From positions 17,689-81,688 of the forward strand of contig QNGE01002982.1 of the NCBI GenBank assembly GCA_008508345.1: a stretch of DNA of 64,000 nt, given 5' to 3'. A program made the translations under genes and the position numbers. This document shows, piece by piece, positions 25,001-34,315 of the stretch. The notes under the pieces were generated by a model, which saw only the letters and a list, made by a program, of their open reading frames with translations, searched no databases and was not told where the DNA came from. The stretch's first letter is position 1. Each line of letters opens with the position of its first letter. The stretch comes from Paragonimus westermani (taxonomy: Eukaryota; Platyhelminthes; Trematoda; Plagiorchiida; Troglotrematidae).

Positions 25001-28000
25001 GTAAGCAATAAGTTAACATTCGTACGATATGACCAAGGCAACGAATCCTGTGAGACGAGCTCAAAATGTTCAATGGTCGGCAGAGCTTATCTGTCCCGAA
25101 GAAATCAGCGAAGTTCGTCATTGCTGATGCAGTGCTCCCACCGCACGTCTCTAATGCTTCAGGGACACCGTTGATCGAAAACGGATACTCGGATTCCAGC
25201 GAATGCTATCGATTAACTGTCGTAATGCAAAGACATTAAAACGCCCCAGTTGGGAGGTGAAACAGAGAGGATGGATAGGACTTCGTTTACAGTCTTCAGC
25301 TCACATTTGAAAATTCTACAACGTGGACCCGTGGACGGAAATATGGCAGCTTCCGCTAGCCTCCTTGCAAATTTTGCTGTTTTTATCCTTACTTCGCAGT
25401 TTCTTCGATTATACAAGGGTAATGTTTACGCCACCGAACAAAAATAACCACAATCTGTGCTAGTATCTCCAGCCGTGTAACCTGTAGAGCATAGCGCTCC
25501 GCGCAAACACACGTGCCTTTTCATTGAAGCCATCTTTTGTTGTGTATCGAGGGCCTGAATATTCGCATTGGTTCGTTAGAATGAACTTCGCATTTGATGA
25601 AAACATACATGTTCATTGAATTTTTTGATTGGCGTGCCTCAGTATGACGAACCAGACTGGCGCAGTCCAGAATACTCAGGATCACGGCTACATTATCCAT
25701 CCGCCTAGAACCCATTCGCGTTATTTTATATGTTTGCTGATCTCCAGTGAAGCCTTGGCCGGTCTGTGTGTATTTGAAGGACCTAGGGTTCCTTGTCAAC
25801 GATTGGCCTAACAACATGAATCGGAGCTTGTCGGGTGATCGTTTGTTGCATCTGGCGCGTAACAGGATTGCCGGTGGCTAAACGAAATCACAAGGCAGAC
25901 CACGTCAACTAAACAACACGCTTTATTTTTCTCGGGAAGTAAATTTTCATCTTTTGACATATTCATAGATGGGGAATCATCAACTCAAGCTTGAATCGGA
26001 CAGTACTAATAATCATAATGGCAGTTTTGTGAACCGCCATTTAAACAAAGATCCATCCAACCTAGTAAATTCATTCATAACAGGACCGTCTTTGTGCTAC
26101 AGTCGAGCTAAGCAAGAGGTAGCATACAAGGCGTAAACCTGATGTTAGCTAATAAGTACGGCTTTTTCATAATGTATCGAGAAGTTATTTGGATCCAGTT
26201 CAAAATTTAGAAACGTGTTTAGATAATCCAACCTGAGCGAGTGCGTTACATCGGATAAAACTGTGAGTACAACTTGTTTGCGCCTTATGAAGTAATACGG
26301 AACAGTAAATTCGACGGCTGGTTTACTGAGAATTTCACTGCAGCGTGATTTATGTTCTGGAGACCCCATAGAAGATGTAATCTTTTAGCTACTTACCCGA
26401 AATATGCTGCCAGATCAACACGAATGAGTGTCCTGTTCAGATTCAGTTTGAAAGACAAGGGTGACCAAGTGGGTTAGAGATTTAAGGCATGAACCTTACA
26501 GTGTTCGTAGGCTACACCGAATGCTGCGTGTCGTCACATTGTTTGTTAGGTGGACTTTGGAACTTTGAACTTTGCGTTACAGCTGACCGAATTGGGAGTG
26601 TTGGAAACTCGTCGAGGTAATTATTTATCCAGGTGGTGTGCACAATATGGGGTAGCGGAGGCATGCGATAAACGAAGGACATCTGACACTCAGTACAAGT
26701 GTTGTATGCGGATCGTCTAACTCGAGTGATTCTGTAACACTACTCAAACGCCATATCCCGTATACACCTAAGATTGTTGTACTGGGCATCAAAGCTCGCC
26801 TGCCGCAATACGTGTGTCGATCCGAACGACTAATAAGCGATAGAACCCCTCAAACTTCGTGGCTGGAACGAGCGATCATTCTCATCCGAGACAGTAATAC
26901 ATCACTGGTCCTCATTGATGCTAAACTGCCACACAACCAGGAAGAAAAAAGGAAACCCTGTACAAGACAGAAGAAGGAAAAAGAAACAAGGAAACTAACG
27001 ATTAAAAACAGCTGCGTCTATATTCAAACATTCAAAATCAAAGTGCCTACGTCTTGTAAACAAACAACCGGGCTGCAAGTGAAAGTAAGTTATCATCAGC
27101 AAGACGGCTTCCCTACGGCTCCCAGTGTACTCGCCTCACAAACAACTCGGCCAAACAACGACAACATTCACGCCGTTGACCTCGATTAGCCACCATCTCA
27201 CCTAAAGTCTCCAACCACCGACTCTGTGAGTCACGAGGTCCCCAGCCTGGGAGGCGAACCCAACCTACAGCACCTAATCCCTTCGTGAACGATTTAATTT
27301 CTCTGCGCCAGGTCATCATCTGTCTACCTCGCAGCTTAAGCCAGTTGGCCGCAGGATCGACAAGGAGTGCTCGATGTGGCAGACAACTAGGAGGCATCCT
27401 TAGTATATGACCTAACCATCGAAGTCTGTGTAAATGTAGGCATTGAACGAGGGAGTTCGTTCGACAATCGCCACCAAATACCCGCTTCCTAACCTCCGTT
27501 AAATGCTCATAGGTACCATCGGATACGAGCGATCGAGCACAGAAATCGGTGGTCAAATACCTGAAGACGGTTCCCGTTCTTTATCTGGAGCGGCCACTGT
27601 CGCTTTATACACGCGACCTCTGAGCCTCTGAGAGATACCTCTCTGTCACCAGGGCTGCCAGAAATTGGCGAATACTCCTCTAGCCTTCAGAATACACGCT
27701 TCCATTTCATTACCTACACCTCCGCCGTCGCTAGCACAACTTCCTAAATGCAAAAATCGATCAACAACCTCCATAACTTCATTATGTAATATTAAATCTA
27801 TGTAACCACAGCAAGCTTACAGAAGCATTTTGCATTTCGAGCCTGCAAAGCGCATCCCCAAGTAGTCAACAGAGTACGCAGTGGCATTTAGCATTGATCG
27901 TATTGTTGAGAACTTGTCAAACACCAACATCTTGTCAGCGTAACCAAGGTCAGTGAGTGTTCTTCCATCAAGTAGGAGGTCCACACCGGCCTCCTGTGAG

Positions 28001-31000
28001 TGCCGGTGACAATCCTCCATTATTTCGTCTATGACGAAACTAAACTTAACGTACGCCACTTATGATACTGAAACTGTCAGACAGTTCACCGTAAACCTTA
28101 TTCTGAGATGAAGTATGAGAACAAAGCGCGGACAGTATGTTCACATACTTGGTCGATACACCTCTGTGTTTATGCGACTCTAAAAATGTAGATCGATCCA
28201 CCAAATCGAATACACTTTCATAGCCCAGGAATACACTAATTGTTGGCCGGCGGTATACACGACACTGCTCCAAAAGTTGCGAAGAGTGAAAATTTGACCA
28301 ATATGTCCCCGCCCAGAGTAAAGCCCTGTCTGTTCTTTACTGTTCGCCTCCCGAGCTGCAGTGAGTCAACGGAGTGTAATGGATGCCAGAACCCTAGAAG
28401 TGGCCGAGACCAAGCTGATTCCTTTATGGTTTCGGCGAGAACCACGGACCCTTCTCATAAATATGGGAACTGTTATCGATCGACCCCAGCAAGGAAGGAT
28501 GGTCTCCGTTGTCCACAAAATTTAGAGTAACTGCGTGAAGGCCTCCAATAACGCCTCCCCATCTCTGATGAGTGCCGGCACGTGATCATCTGAGCCAGCA
28601 GCCTTATCACGTTTAAGAACCGGAATCCACTTGTGGACCCCAGTCTACTAACTAGGGTGCTACACCACGAGTTTGTGACGACAATACAGTAGAAACAGGA
28701 GGTCAGCTAAATCGATTCTCAGTGTTCCGCCCACCGCTCTAACCTTCTGGACTTACTGTAGGTGAATGTCCCATTTCCCTCGCTGATGGTTTCACTGACA
28801 GACGGTCGTCTTAAACCAGTATTACGGATAAGCTTGAAAAGTCTGCCGGTGTTCTCTGAAGTAAAACCGGTTTCCATTTTCTCAACTTTTTTCATTAGCC
28901 GACCCTGTTGGCCAGCAATCAAACTACGCTTCAGCTCCGTACGGATGTCACTCCCAGATTTATGTGAGCTGTCAGAAGCAATGTTTCGTCTGGCTTCTAA
29001 CAACTCCAGGGCCTTCTCCGAGATCCACCGTTTGTTCGACCCACGAACCCCCATGCTGCATGCTACAGTACCTGCTTCATGAATGGCCCCTGAGATTTGT
29101 GTGCAACAGCAATAAGGATCTTTGACGTGAGAACTTCTAAGCCTTCTTTCTAAGCTGGTTTGGTGTTTGTGCTTTACCGACGGCATAGTCAGTTTCTCAA
29201 CAGCCAGCCGTTGCTGTCGATGGGCTCGTTGTCCAGCAAAGGTAAGAAACGGTAACGTACCCGCGCATGTTCTGAATCCAAGTACTTGCCCCAATAAGAA
29301 CGACTGTTCTGAATGGAACTTCGCCACCTATAACCAACAGCTATGTGGTCTATCTGAGACCAGGCCTTATTTGGAGAAGAAGAGCGTCAAGTGTAACAAT
29401 GACGCGCACGGTGTTCAAAACTAGTGCTGGCTAAAAATAGCGGCTGCTGTCGTCAAGCTGAGGACTATGCCTACTCCAGCCTGACCGATAGTGGCAGCTG
29501 TGGAGTCACCCGAAGTGTATAGCCAGCATCGGGTAGACAGTGTGGATGGTGTTAGTTTCATACGTTGACTACTGTCCTGGATTCTAGTCTCCAGAATACA
29601 TCAGACGTCGACATTTGACGAATCGAACGTTTGTGCGATAGTGGCGTGTTAACGTATCTGTTTGAGAGAGCATCTGTATTAGTTTGCATTCTAGGTCTAA
29701 GCAAGGGACGAGGGGAGCCTGAGGCTGTATGGTAAGAAATGGGACTTGCCGAAACAGTGTTACTATGATTAGCTATACCTGTTGTGGGACCTGTACAATT
29801 AGTCGAAGTAGAGGTCGAGAGGAGCCTGGGAAATTTGATAGGACAGTGGGCAAGAAGTCAGCAATAACGTGTTTTCACCTATCCACCCTGTTGTATGCAG
29901 TAGATTGGGCGATCTCGGTTTACACTGCGAGATGGTTGATGCAATGTGGAAATGTTGTTGTTGTGTGTACTCATGGTTGACATACTGCCAGGACACCCAG
30001 ACCTAGAGAGGAGAACGATTCGGGTTCTCAACCAGAGCCTTTGGCTCAAAAGCCTGTACCGCAAGACGGCGAGTGAATGACAGTGTACCAGAACTGGTAC
30101 TTTTTACGGGGAAAGGTGCCAACCTTGTGGGGTGGACCATATGACTGTGATTTGTCTGATCTCTACTTATTGGCCTGTCTGACATGAGTGAGTCTGTCGG
30201 TGTGGTGGCAACACTGTCTACTTTAGCCCGATAGGTCATCGAGTTGCACGAGCCGTCACATCGCGTGAAAGTCCAGTCTGGTTGCGATAGCGGAACGGAT
30301 GAAGCCATAAAGGTATATTTCTTATGGTCCATCACCAACTTGGAGTTGAGCTTCGACTGCGCCATCGAAGGTGACGTGGTCTTAGTCGTAAAATAGTTTC
30401 CGTACACCAGTGAGTGTAGTTGCTGATTGGTTGCGAGTAGATTGCGGCAAAACATCTTATAACTTTGTGTCATCTATTAGAATGTATGCAAACTAATCTG
30501 ATTTTCCTCGTCGTGCGCCCACCAAAAACACCAAACTGCCGTTAATGCTGAGTATGGACCGTCCAAACAAGCGATTATTCTCAACTGCTCAGTGACGTGT
30601 TCTAAATGGCTAGTCGTTGAGGCGAAACGCACATCCACAACTGAATACCGTTCACTGTGTCACTGTCCAGCTGCAAAAGCGCCTATAAGGTCCCGTATCC
30701 GCCATCTTAAGGCGTTAGAAATGGTTAACTTCGTTTTTTCTTTGCAAATTGTATCTGGCCCCTATTCTCCATAAGGAAGCCGTTGCCTCGACAGCTATGC
30801 TGGGACATCCCCCCACATATTACAACATTATTGGTGTCGCTTCATCTGCTACTGTCGTCTTCGGTCTCCTTATTCGCGGCTTATTGCGAACGCTCCCTGT
30901 TTTTCAGAGTAATTAGGTATGTTTTGGTTACCATTTGCACACCTAGCTCGGTTAGGAGGCCTGTTAGTGGAATCCCCCGCGCTGAGCCTGTGTAGTCCGC

Positions 31001-32029
31001 TTAGTTTTGGTCAATCTGTGGACTTAGAACGATACCAAGTAACTCCATTAAGACACCTCAATACGAGAAACAAAGCACCAATATAGGGACGCAAAAATGT
31101 CGCCCAGACGTAACAAACTGGAAAAGGTATTACAGTGCTTTTTTGCTAGCTTAGCGTAAAGATTTATTGAGATGTTATAGTCGCTGTTAAACGTGTATGT
31201 TGTACTTGTTAGTGGACTTTACTTTTTTGTATAAATATGGTTTTTGTTGCTGGTTTATCTTTTAGTAAATCGTTACCACTGTTTCACACGATCGTTAACA
31301 CTAGTGATCGTGTATCTCAGTAATGTGTATATTGGTAATGGTCCTGAAAAGCGTCTTATGTTATTCAGGCTCTGATTGGAGTATGCAATCGGCTCTTCCC
31401 CACTCTGGCTGTATTTCGTGAGCCAATGATGCACCTAGCTGCGATTGCCTGTTTGATTTACAACCTACTGTGGAGTGATCAATCTGTATCGGGTTGAAGA
31501 AACTAGTCGCAGCTTGCTTGTTCAGTAGACTTGCGTCCCAGTAAATATATTTCTCCTGATATTGGAAGAAGCCCTGTGTATGTACTCTCCGGTATGGTAC
31601 AGTCCATAGCTGTATTTAATTGAAATACCTTTACTGGTCATGATTACCATTTAGGTTTGTACCTACTGATTGTTGCATTAATCTACCGCTTTCTTGAAGG
31701 CACGTCACGATGCGATTGTGGCTGAGCGGCGCGCGATGCGGCTGGCTCGTGCGGAGCAGGCAGCGTTGGAGGCCGAGGCTGTTGCCGCTGTGGCCTCCGC
31801 TTCAGTGGTGACAGCGAGCAAACCGCTCCTAACAACCGACACCGCAGCCCATTGTGCAGGTCTGGCTGACACCTCACAATCCACAAAACCACCAACCTCT
31901 TCGCCACCATCAGCAGCAGACAACAGCGTGGCATTTGTTGACGACGGACAAGATCGTATGCTTCGGCAATTATTGAAAAAGCGGGAAGAACACTTAAGAA
32001 TGTTACTTCTCAAAGTTGGTTCCGTTTGA
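12731..32029 (+). CDS. AKAP17A: AKAP17A-like protein (gene span, six exons)
   Basis: Spliced gene with exons 12731-13051, 14392-14673, 17590-18072, 21884-22138, 24434-24568 and 31700-32029. All five introns are GT-AG and phase 0, and the joined frame gives about 601 residues. The family (XE7/SFRS17A/AKAP17A) is a nuclear-speckle SR-related splicing factor that anchors protein kinase A. Family blocks in order: FGLYLKPVARIHLTVQLP, TTWEIIEKLRQL, RRHDWEAFFRDAEDTDETKP, VVRSVDIPMLDP, AYVQYSDYTGFTKAMESLRG, DFDRTKHLS, then a long charged coiled coil. The VDIPMLDP block belongs to an RRM-like fold. The protein is shorter than the roughly 700-residue vertebrate one, and the C-terminal RS-rich tail is absent or lost. 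The introns are loaded with retroelements. Confidence 0.93.
13052..14391 (+). other. AKAP17A-like intron 1 (1340 bp)
   Basis: Begins GTATGA and ends in a pyrimidine tract then CCGTAG. I see no recognised repeat or RNA gene. An 80-codon open frame at 13392-13634 lacks homology to the host protein and is not an exon candidate. Confidence 0.8.
14392..14673 (+). CDS. AKAP17A: AKAP17A-like exon 2
   Basis: Encodes residues 108-201 in phase 0, starting YIKLSGFPQNLHVRASE and continuing RRHDWEAFFRDAEDTDETKP and GERPDTLVLSGLPVRWF. Family members show the same order: IKLSGF, RHDW.SFFRDA, then GERPDT..L.GLP.KWF. It ends in VVKAVFE at donor GTAATC, a weak but usable site. This exon is not apparent as a Met-initiated ORF because its frame begins at a splice acceptor. 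Confidence 0.93.
14674..17589 (+). other. AKAP17A-like intron 2 (2916 bp)
   Basis: Starts GTAATC and ends ACCGCAG. The part 15936-16230 holds a possible Penelope endonuclease remnant (listed separately). The rest shows no recognised gene or repeat. Confidence 0.8.
15936..16230 (+). pseudogene. Possible Penelope GIY-YIG remnant
   Basis: Within intron 2 the plus frame reads YRCRECYIGPLG... and then, after about ten residues, YMGQTTRRLPRES. This resembles the GIY-YIG signature of Penelope endonucleases, possibly duplicated around the YIG motif. A later stretch, VVGHFTTLT, resembles the segment that follows the signature in PLEs. No RT is seen upstream, so at most this is a short 3' fragment. 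Chance similarity is not excluded. Confidence 0.4.
17590..18072 (+). CDS. AKAP17A: AKAP17A-like exon 3 (RRM-like block)
   Basis: Encodes residues 202-362, phase 0 at both ends. It begins TFGVVRSVDIPMLDP and ends LYFTAEIK at donor GTACTC. The end FVAYVQYSDYTGFTKAMESL resembles the last helix of an RRM (the family has YVQY..Y.GF..AM..LRG). About 80 residues between these blocks are serine/threonine-rich and appear lineage-specific, longer than in vertebrates. Confidence 0.93.
18430..18700 (+). pseudogene. RTE-like retrotransposon C-terminal fragment
   Basis: The plus strand encodes SLRWFGHKFPLRDTFHRSTN from about 18449, followed by CDVVL and a decayed LPGWGPRD-like SPARLGTS near 18608. RTE elements of flukes end in a conserved block of the form LRWLGHVLRMP...LPGWGPRD. 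Several stops interrupt it. There is no EN or RT core, so it is a short 3' piece. Confidence 0.6.
19070..19837 (-). mobile_element. 5'-truncated RTE-like insertion with 12-bp target duplication
   Basis: An exact 12-bp repeat ACATCTGATAGT (19070-19081 and 19826-19837) brackets the insert 19082-19825. The insert reads on the minus strand and ends in an (ATG)n-type tail (TCATCATCATCATCAT on plus). Microsatellite tails and 5' truncation are typical of RTE-clade non-LTR retrotransposons. The single N at 19381 lies inside; comparison with the copy at 39545-40250 suggests roughly 140 bp are missing there. The true insert is therefore longer than it looks. Confidence 0.85.
19419..19829 (-). pseudogene. 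RTE reverse transcriptase C-terminal part
   Basis: Open frame of 136 codons with CKVLLQDW, VDSFTYLGNTISS, LLYGSKTWSVHKEDI and FDHRCLRHLAHIKW. These are the conserved blocks downstream of the RT palm in RTE elements. The initial ATG comes partly from the target duplication, so it is not a real start. The frame stops before the usual RWLGH block, at the deletion or N seam near 19381-19420. Confidence 0.8.
20190..20240 (-). ncRNA. Hammerhead-ribozyme-like core in Penelope terminal repeat
   Basis: On the minus strand the bases read CTGATGA (20226-20232), a mini stem II GGATTACC (20218-20225) and GAAA (20214-20217). ACAGATGTTTGC follows (20202-20213). These are the invariant hammerhead boxes in order. 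Stem III can form as AAC/GTT with an AGAT loop, and the cleavage position would be after UUU. Stem I begins TGC/GCA (3 bp) but then pairs poorly. Small hammerheads of this shape are known in terminal repeats of Penelope-like elements. Activity is unproven, since stem I looks weak. Confidence 0.6.
20190..20640 (-). repeat. Penelope-like terminal repeat, minus strand
   Basis: The reverse complement aligns with 11850-12200: shared TATCAAACTCT.CAACCC, GGCGCCCAA/GACGCCCAA, CACACCAGTCATGG-like, and CACCCGGGTAGACAGT blocks. It sits in intron 3, inverted relative to the copy upstream of the gene. Frames of 100-115 codons through it reflect only its composition. It ends near 20640 against a plus-strand RTE fragment. 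Confidence 0.65.
20640..20835 (+). pseudogene. RTE reverse transcriptase fragment
   Basis: The plus strand encodes LNDITRSDQHPFSAS, then KVLLQNHSSYICLIPANVMG and LIYLGNC with stops between. This is the same region as DAISRSAKYFGM..SKCKVLLQ in the copy at 38430-39260. The fragment is short and dead. Confidence 0.6.
21884..22138 (+). CDS. AKAP17A: AKAP17A-like exon 4 (coiled-coil start)
   Basis: Encodes residues 363-447, phase 0. It starts IDFDRTKHLSRSSIQ, matching the family's FDSTKHLSD block just after the RRM-like part. It then runs into an uninterrupted Glu/Arg/Ala-rich helix (QRKEAEAQAEAEARQRR) and ends KKQR at donor GTGAGG. Confidence 0.93.
22139..24433 (+). other. AKAP17A-like intron 4 (2295 bp)
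   Basis: Donor GTGAGG; acceptor CCCGCAG after a T/C-rich tract. No repeat or RNA gene is recognised. Confidence 0.8.
24434..24568 (+). CDS. AKAP17A: AKAP17A-like exon 5
   Basis: Encodes residues 448-492, ALERCKREKDRLVKQ to LITFLLTRIQ, phase 0, with donor GTAAGT. The block LLDERRRLLAVRKVEAIRLI corresponds to the family's EERKLLLAQRNLQSIRLIAE. In vertebrates the PKA-binding amphipathic helices lie in this general charged region; I have not localised one here. Confidence 0.9.
24834..25200 (-). pseudogene. RTE C-terminal fragment in intron 5
   Basis: The minus strand encodes RIRCLGHIVRMLTYCLLNRAL and then RAWARGVKALTLKLASVGRS with LSGCGPQN. This is the RWLGHVLRMP ... LPGWGPRD C-terminal block of RTE elements in degraded form. 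No EN or RT core lies beside it. Confidence 0.65.
27113..27556 (-). pseudogene. RTE copy A, C-terminal block
   Basis: 147-codon frame with VRKRVFGGDCRTNSL, LRWLGHILRMPPSCLPHRAL, VRLPGWGPRDSQSRWLETL and a Cys-containing end (RRECCRCL). This is the best preserved C-terminus of the family in the window. Function unknown. In RTE proteins this block follows the RT and is used as a family signature. Confidence 0.85.
27817..28445 (-). pseudogene. RTE copy A, reverse transcriptase core
   Basis: Two overlapping frames (28046-28273 and 27817-28059) give the RT motifs PTISVFLGYESVFDLVDRST, VNILSALCSHTSSQNKVYGE, FSFVIDEIMEDC and LTDLGYADKMLVF. The first catalytic D region reads FLGYESVFD, and YADD has become YADK, so the active site is lost. 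A 23-bp deletion joins GVR to KFSFVIDEI. An upstream stop-free part encodes the fingers (WHPLHSVDSLQLGR). Confidence 0.85.
28719..29400 (-). pseudogene. RTE copy A, endonuclease end and linker
   Basis: A 202-codon frame (28719-29327) covers the linker between endonuclease and RT, with RRLRSSHVKDPYCCC, KRWISEKALELLEARR and RLFKLIRNTGLRRPSVSE. Upstream (about 29270-29400) another stretch encodes WSQIDHIAVGYRWRSS, matching the QIDH box of the apurinic-like endonuclease. It continues DSEHARVRYRF, where the catalytic SDH has become SEH. Confidence 0.8.
31700..32029 (+). CDS. AKAP17A: AKAP17A-like exon 6 (terminal)
   Basis: Encodes the last 109 residues, ARHDAIVAERRAMRLARAE to LRMLLLKVGSV and stop. 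The first 30 residues continue the coiled coil; an Ala/Ser/Thr/Pro-rich linker and a final basic helix DRMLRQLLKKREEHLRMLL follow. The family has a comparable LLSILL-type helix after the coil. No RS-dipeptide tail follows, in contrast with vertebrate AKAP17A. Confidence 0.88.
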   Translation, partial: ARHDAIVAERRAMRLARAEQAALEAEAVAAVASASVVTASKPLLTTDTAAHCAGLADTSQSTKPPTSSPPSAADNSVAFVDDGQDRMLRQLLKKREEHLRMLLLKVGSV

Positions 32030-33884
32030 CTATTTCGCATGCTGTATACCGTAGATACGTATCGTGTACTGTGTGCTAGCCAACAGCGGAACAGTTACTC
32101 AGTTTAATAGATGTTTACATGTTAAAGACCATTATTTAGTGTATGTTTGTTGTCTGCTAACAACAATGGAGACAGGAAAGCGAAGAGGTAGATATTGCGT
32201 TACTCTAATATAGTACACTAAAGAGGTTAGGCCTTAACACTGTGGCGAACTACGCATTCCAGTGGACTTTCGAATTGAATCGGGCAATGTGATGATAATC
32301 ACGCTGGCAAAGTTGGTTTCGGCAGACAGATAAGTAGGTGTACGGCTGATAGATTACAGGTTTTGAATGAAAATGAGACTGACTTCTTAGTCAGGAAACC
32401 AGTCTCAACATTAGTCTGTTGCCAACTGCTTCCTTCCTTGCGTCACACTTTTAAATTGAAGACTGGTTTGGGCACTGTCCTAGCCAGCATATAGCTGTGG
32501 TCTTCCACAACACTGCAACACCCATTCCACCCCACAAACCTGGTCGCTTCATCTGTTACTGCACGCAGGGTATATATCGGAATATATATTGATGGTTTCC
32601 CGTACACTGTGTTCTCCGAACGCGACTCAGCTTCCTGCCGACCCCCATTTCCGGCAGCTCCTCCAAATACAATAGAGTAGACATAGCGCAAGGTAGCGGT
32701 ACCGTTTGGGTAGGCTTTCTTCAAATTTAATCAACATGAATTTTAGGCAGAGTCGCCTAATGGCTGCGAAGCGTGCTTGTTCAGCATTAAGGGCATGAAT
32801 CCCACACATATATTTGATTATCGCTATCCAACTTGGATTTTCTTTTCTCCTGACATGTTTTGCTACCTTTATGTGGTGGTCAGGCTTATGTGCTGCACCG
32901 ATCTAGAAGGCTATGCTGATTAGGATTTCGGTCCTTCCAGGCGCAACTTTGTCAGACAGGCCAAAGGGAACAGTCAGATAAAAACCAATTACACTCACAA
33001 GGTTGTATGTCGCATTACTGGTCGCATAGAAGTGCGTACGAAATGAGGCACGATCCTATAAGTGTACAGCCGGACTACCTTTTATCATTGCGCGGAACTG
33101 CTCTCTTCTGAATCAGGAGGATTGGGGTCGGAAACGGTCTTCTCAAATAAGGAACACTCCGATTGCCCTACGGTTGACCGTGACCGCCAGCGTATTATCC
33201 AATACGGCCGAAAAACGTCCGGTACCATACAAATGTCTGATCATAGCTTCGAATGCACCCATTACGCGCAGCAATGTTCAGAATCAGACATTAGTGTACT
33301 ATTCACTGCAGCCTCGGGCTTCGTAAGCCCCACACTGCTAAGTGAGTCATTGGCTGCGGATAAGGTCGGTCCCCCGAAAAAACCTTGTGTCCTGCTGTCT
33401 TGCACGTCAGAATTTTGAGTCAGAAACTCAGGGTGGGGTTCATCTAGTCAACACCCATAAAGGACCGGAAAAGTATCATGTTGGTGTTCTCCTGACAATG
33501 ACATTATTCAACCACTACGACTTTCTCCTGCTTAACCCTCCAGTTTTCTACCTTCTCTGTGCGTTCGGGCGATAATTGTTTTCTAAAGCCAGGCCAACTG
33601 ATAAACATAGACCCCTTCAGTGTCCACACTTCCTGAGAGGTCGGTCAGCAGACTGCCATGACAAGTATTCTCTCAAATCTGGAGCGTAAAGTGTGCTGCG
33701 TGTCGAAGATGCGAGTCTGCCATATTAGCACCGCCATCCACTTGCACTCGCCCCCAGATAGGTGTCCATTCGAACGCTTCTCTCTCAGGGTATCCGGTGA
33801 CACCGAAGCCAAACCTCGTGGAGTGGGAATGGCACTGAGATCCAGAGCAGAACAGTGTTTGCTCGATTCGTCATCACCGTTATC
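32030..33884 (+). other. AKAP17A 3' flank and intergenic DNA
   Basis: The 3' UTR should start here, but I see no convincing canonical AATAAA within the first few hundred bases. Open frames on both strands at 32443-32809 and 33062-33575 have no recognised domain. Nothing else is identified. Confidence 0.45.
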
Positions 33885-33946
33885 GACAGCAATACATTAT
33901 TGGTTAACACCAATGCTTAACTGCCACACAACCATGAAGAAACAAC

Positions 33947-34315
33947 NNNNNNNNNNNNNNNNNNNNNNNNNNNNNNNNNNNNNNNNNNNNNNNNNNNNNN
34001 NNNNNNNNNNNNNNNNNNNNNNNNNNNNNNNNNNNNNNNNNNNNNNNNNNNNNNNNNNNNNNNNNNNNNNNNNNNNNNNNNNNNNNNNNNNNNNNNNNNN
34101 NNNNNNNNNNNNNNNNNNNNNNNNNNNNNNNNNNNNNNNNNNNNNNNNNNNNNNNNNNNNNNNNNNNNNNNNNNNNNNNNNNNNNNNNNNNNNNNNNNNN
34201 NNNNNNNNNNNNNNNNNNNNNNNNNNNNNNNNNNNNNNNNNNNNNNNNNNNNNNNNNNNNNNNNNNNNNNNNNNNNNNNNNNNNNNNNNNNNNNNNNNNN
34301 NNNNNNNNNNNNNNN
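33947..34315. other. Assembly gap (369 N)
   Basis: A run of Ns inside RTE copy B. It replaces most of the C-terminal block (the RWLGH to LPGWGPRD part seen in copy A) and part of the 3' UTR. Frames that appear to run through it are meaningless. Confidence 0.99.

Larger units (their letters stand above)
26890..30500 (-). mobile_element. RTE-like non-LTR retrotransposon, copy A
   Basis: Long antisense copy in intron 5. Minus-strand order: 5' leader (30500-29430), endonuclease end (about 29190-29400), linker (28719-29190), RT core (27817-28445), C-terminal block (27113-27556) and 3' end near 26890. The 3' end shares a sequence with 33885-33946, 39262-39380 and 63797-63960. A 23-bp deletion relative to copy B removes the conserved block between the RT motifs GVR and LFSFVIDEIM. 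YADD is changed to YADK. It is inactive. The part 27972-30094 is identical to 34777-36922. Confidence 0.85.
24569..31699 (+). other. AKAP17A-like intron 5 (7131 bp)
   Basis: Donor GTAAGT, acceptor CTTTCTTGAAG. Much of it is RTE-like retrotransposon sequence in antisense orientation (24834-25200 and 26890-30500). From 25200 to 26890 and 30500 to 31699 I see no recognisable gene or repeat. Confidence 0.8.

Noticed and set aside
28240..29424. Plus-strand frames opposite RTE copy A (for example 28762-29082), duplicated at 35590-35910
   Set aside because: Antisense shadows of the RTE endonuclease, linker and RT coding strand.
32443..32809. Minus-strand frames of 60-93 codons downstream of AKAP17A
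   Set aside because: No motif; the plus strand is equally open in places, suggesting chance.
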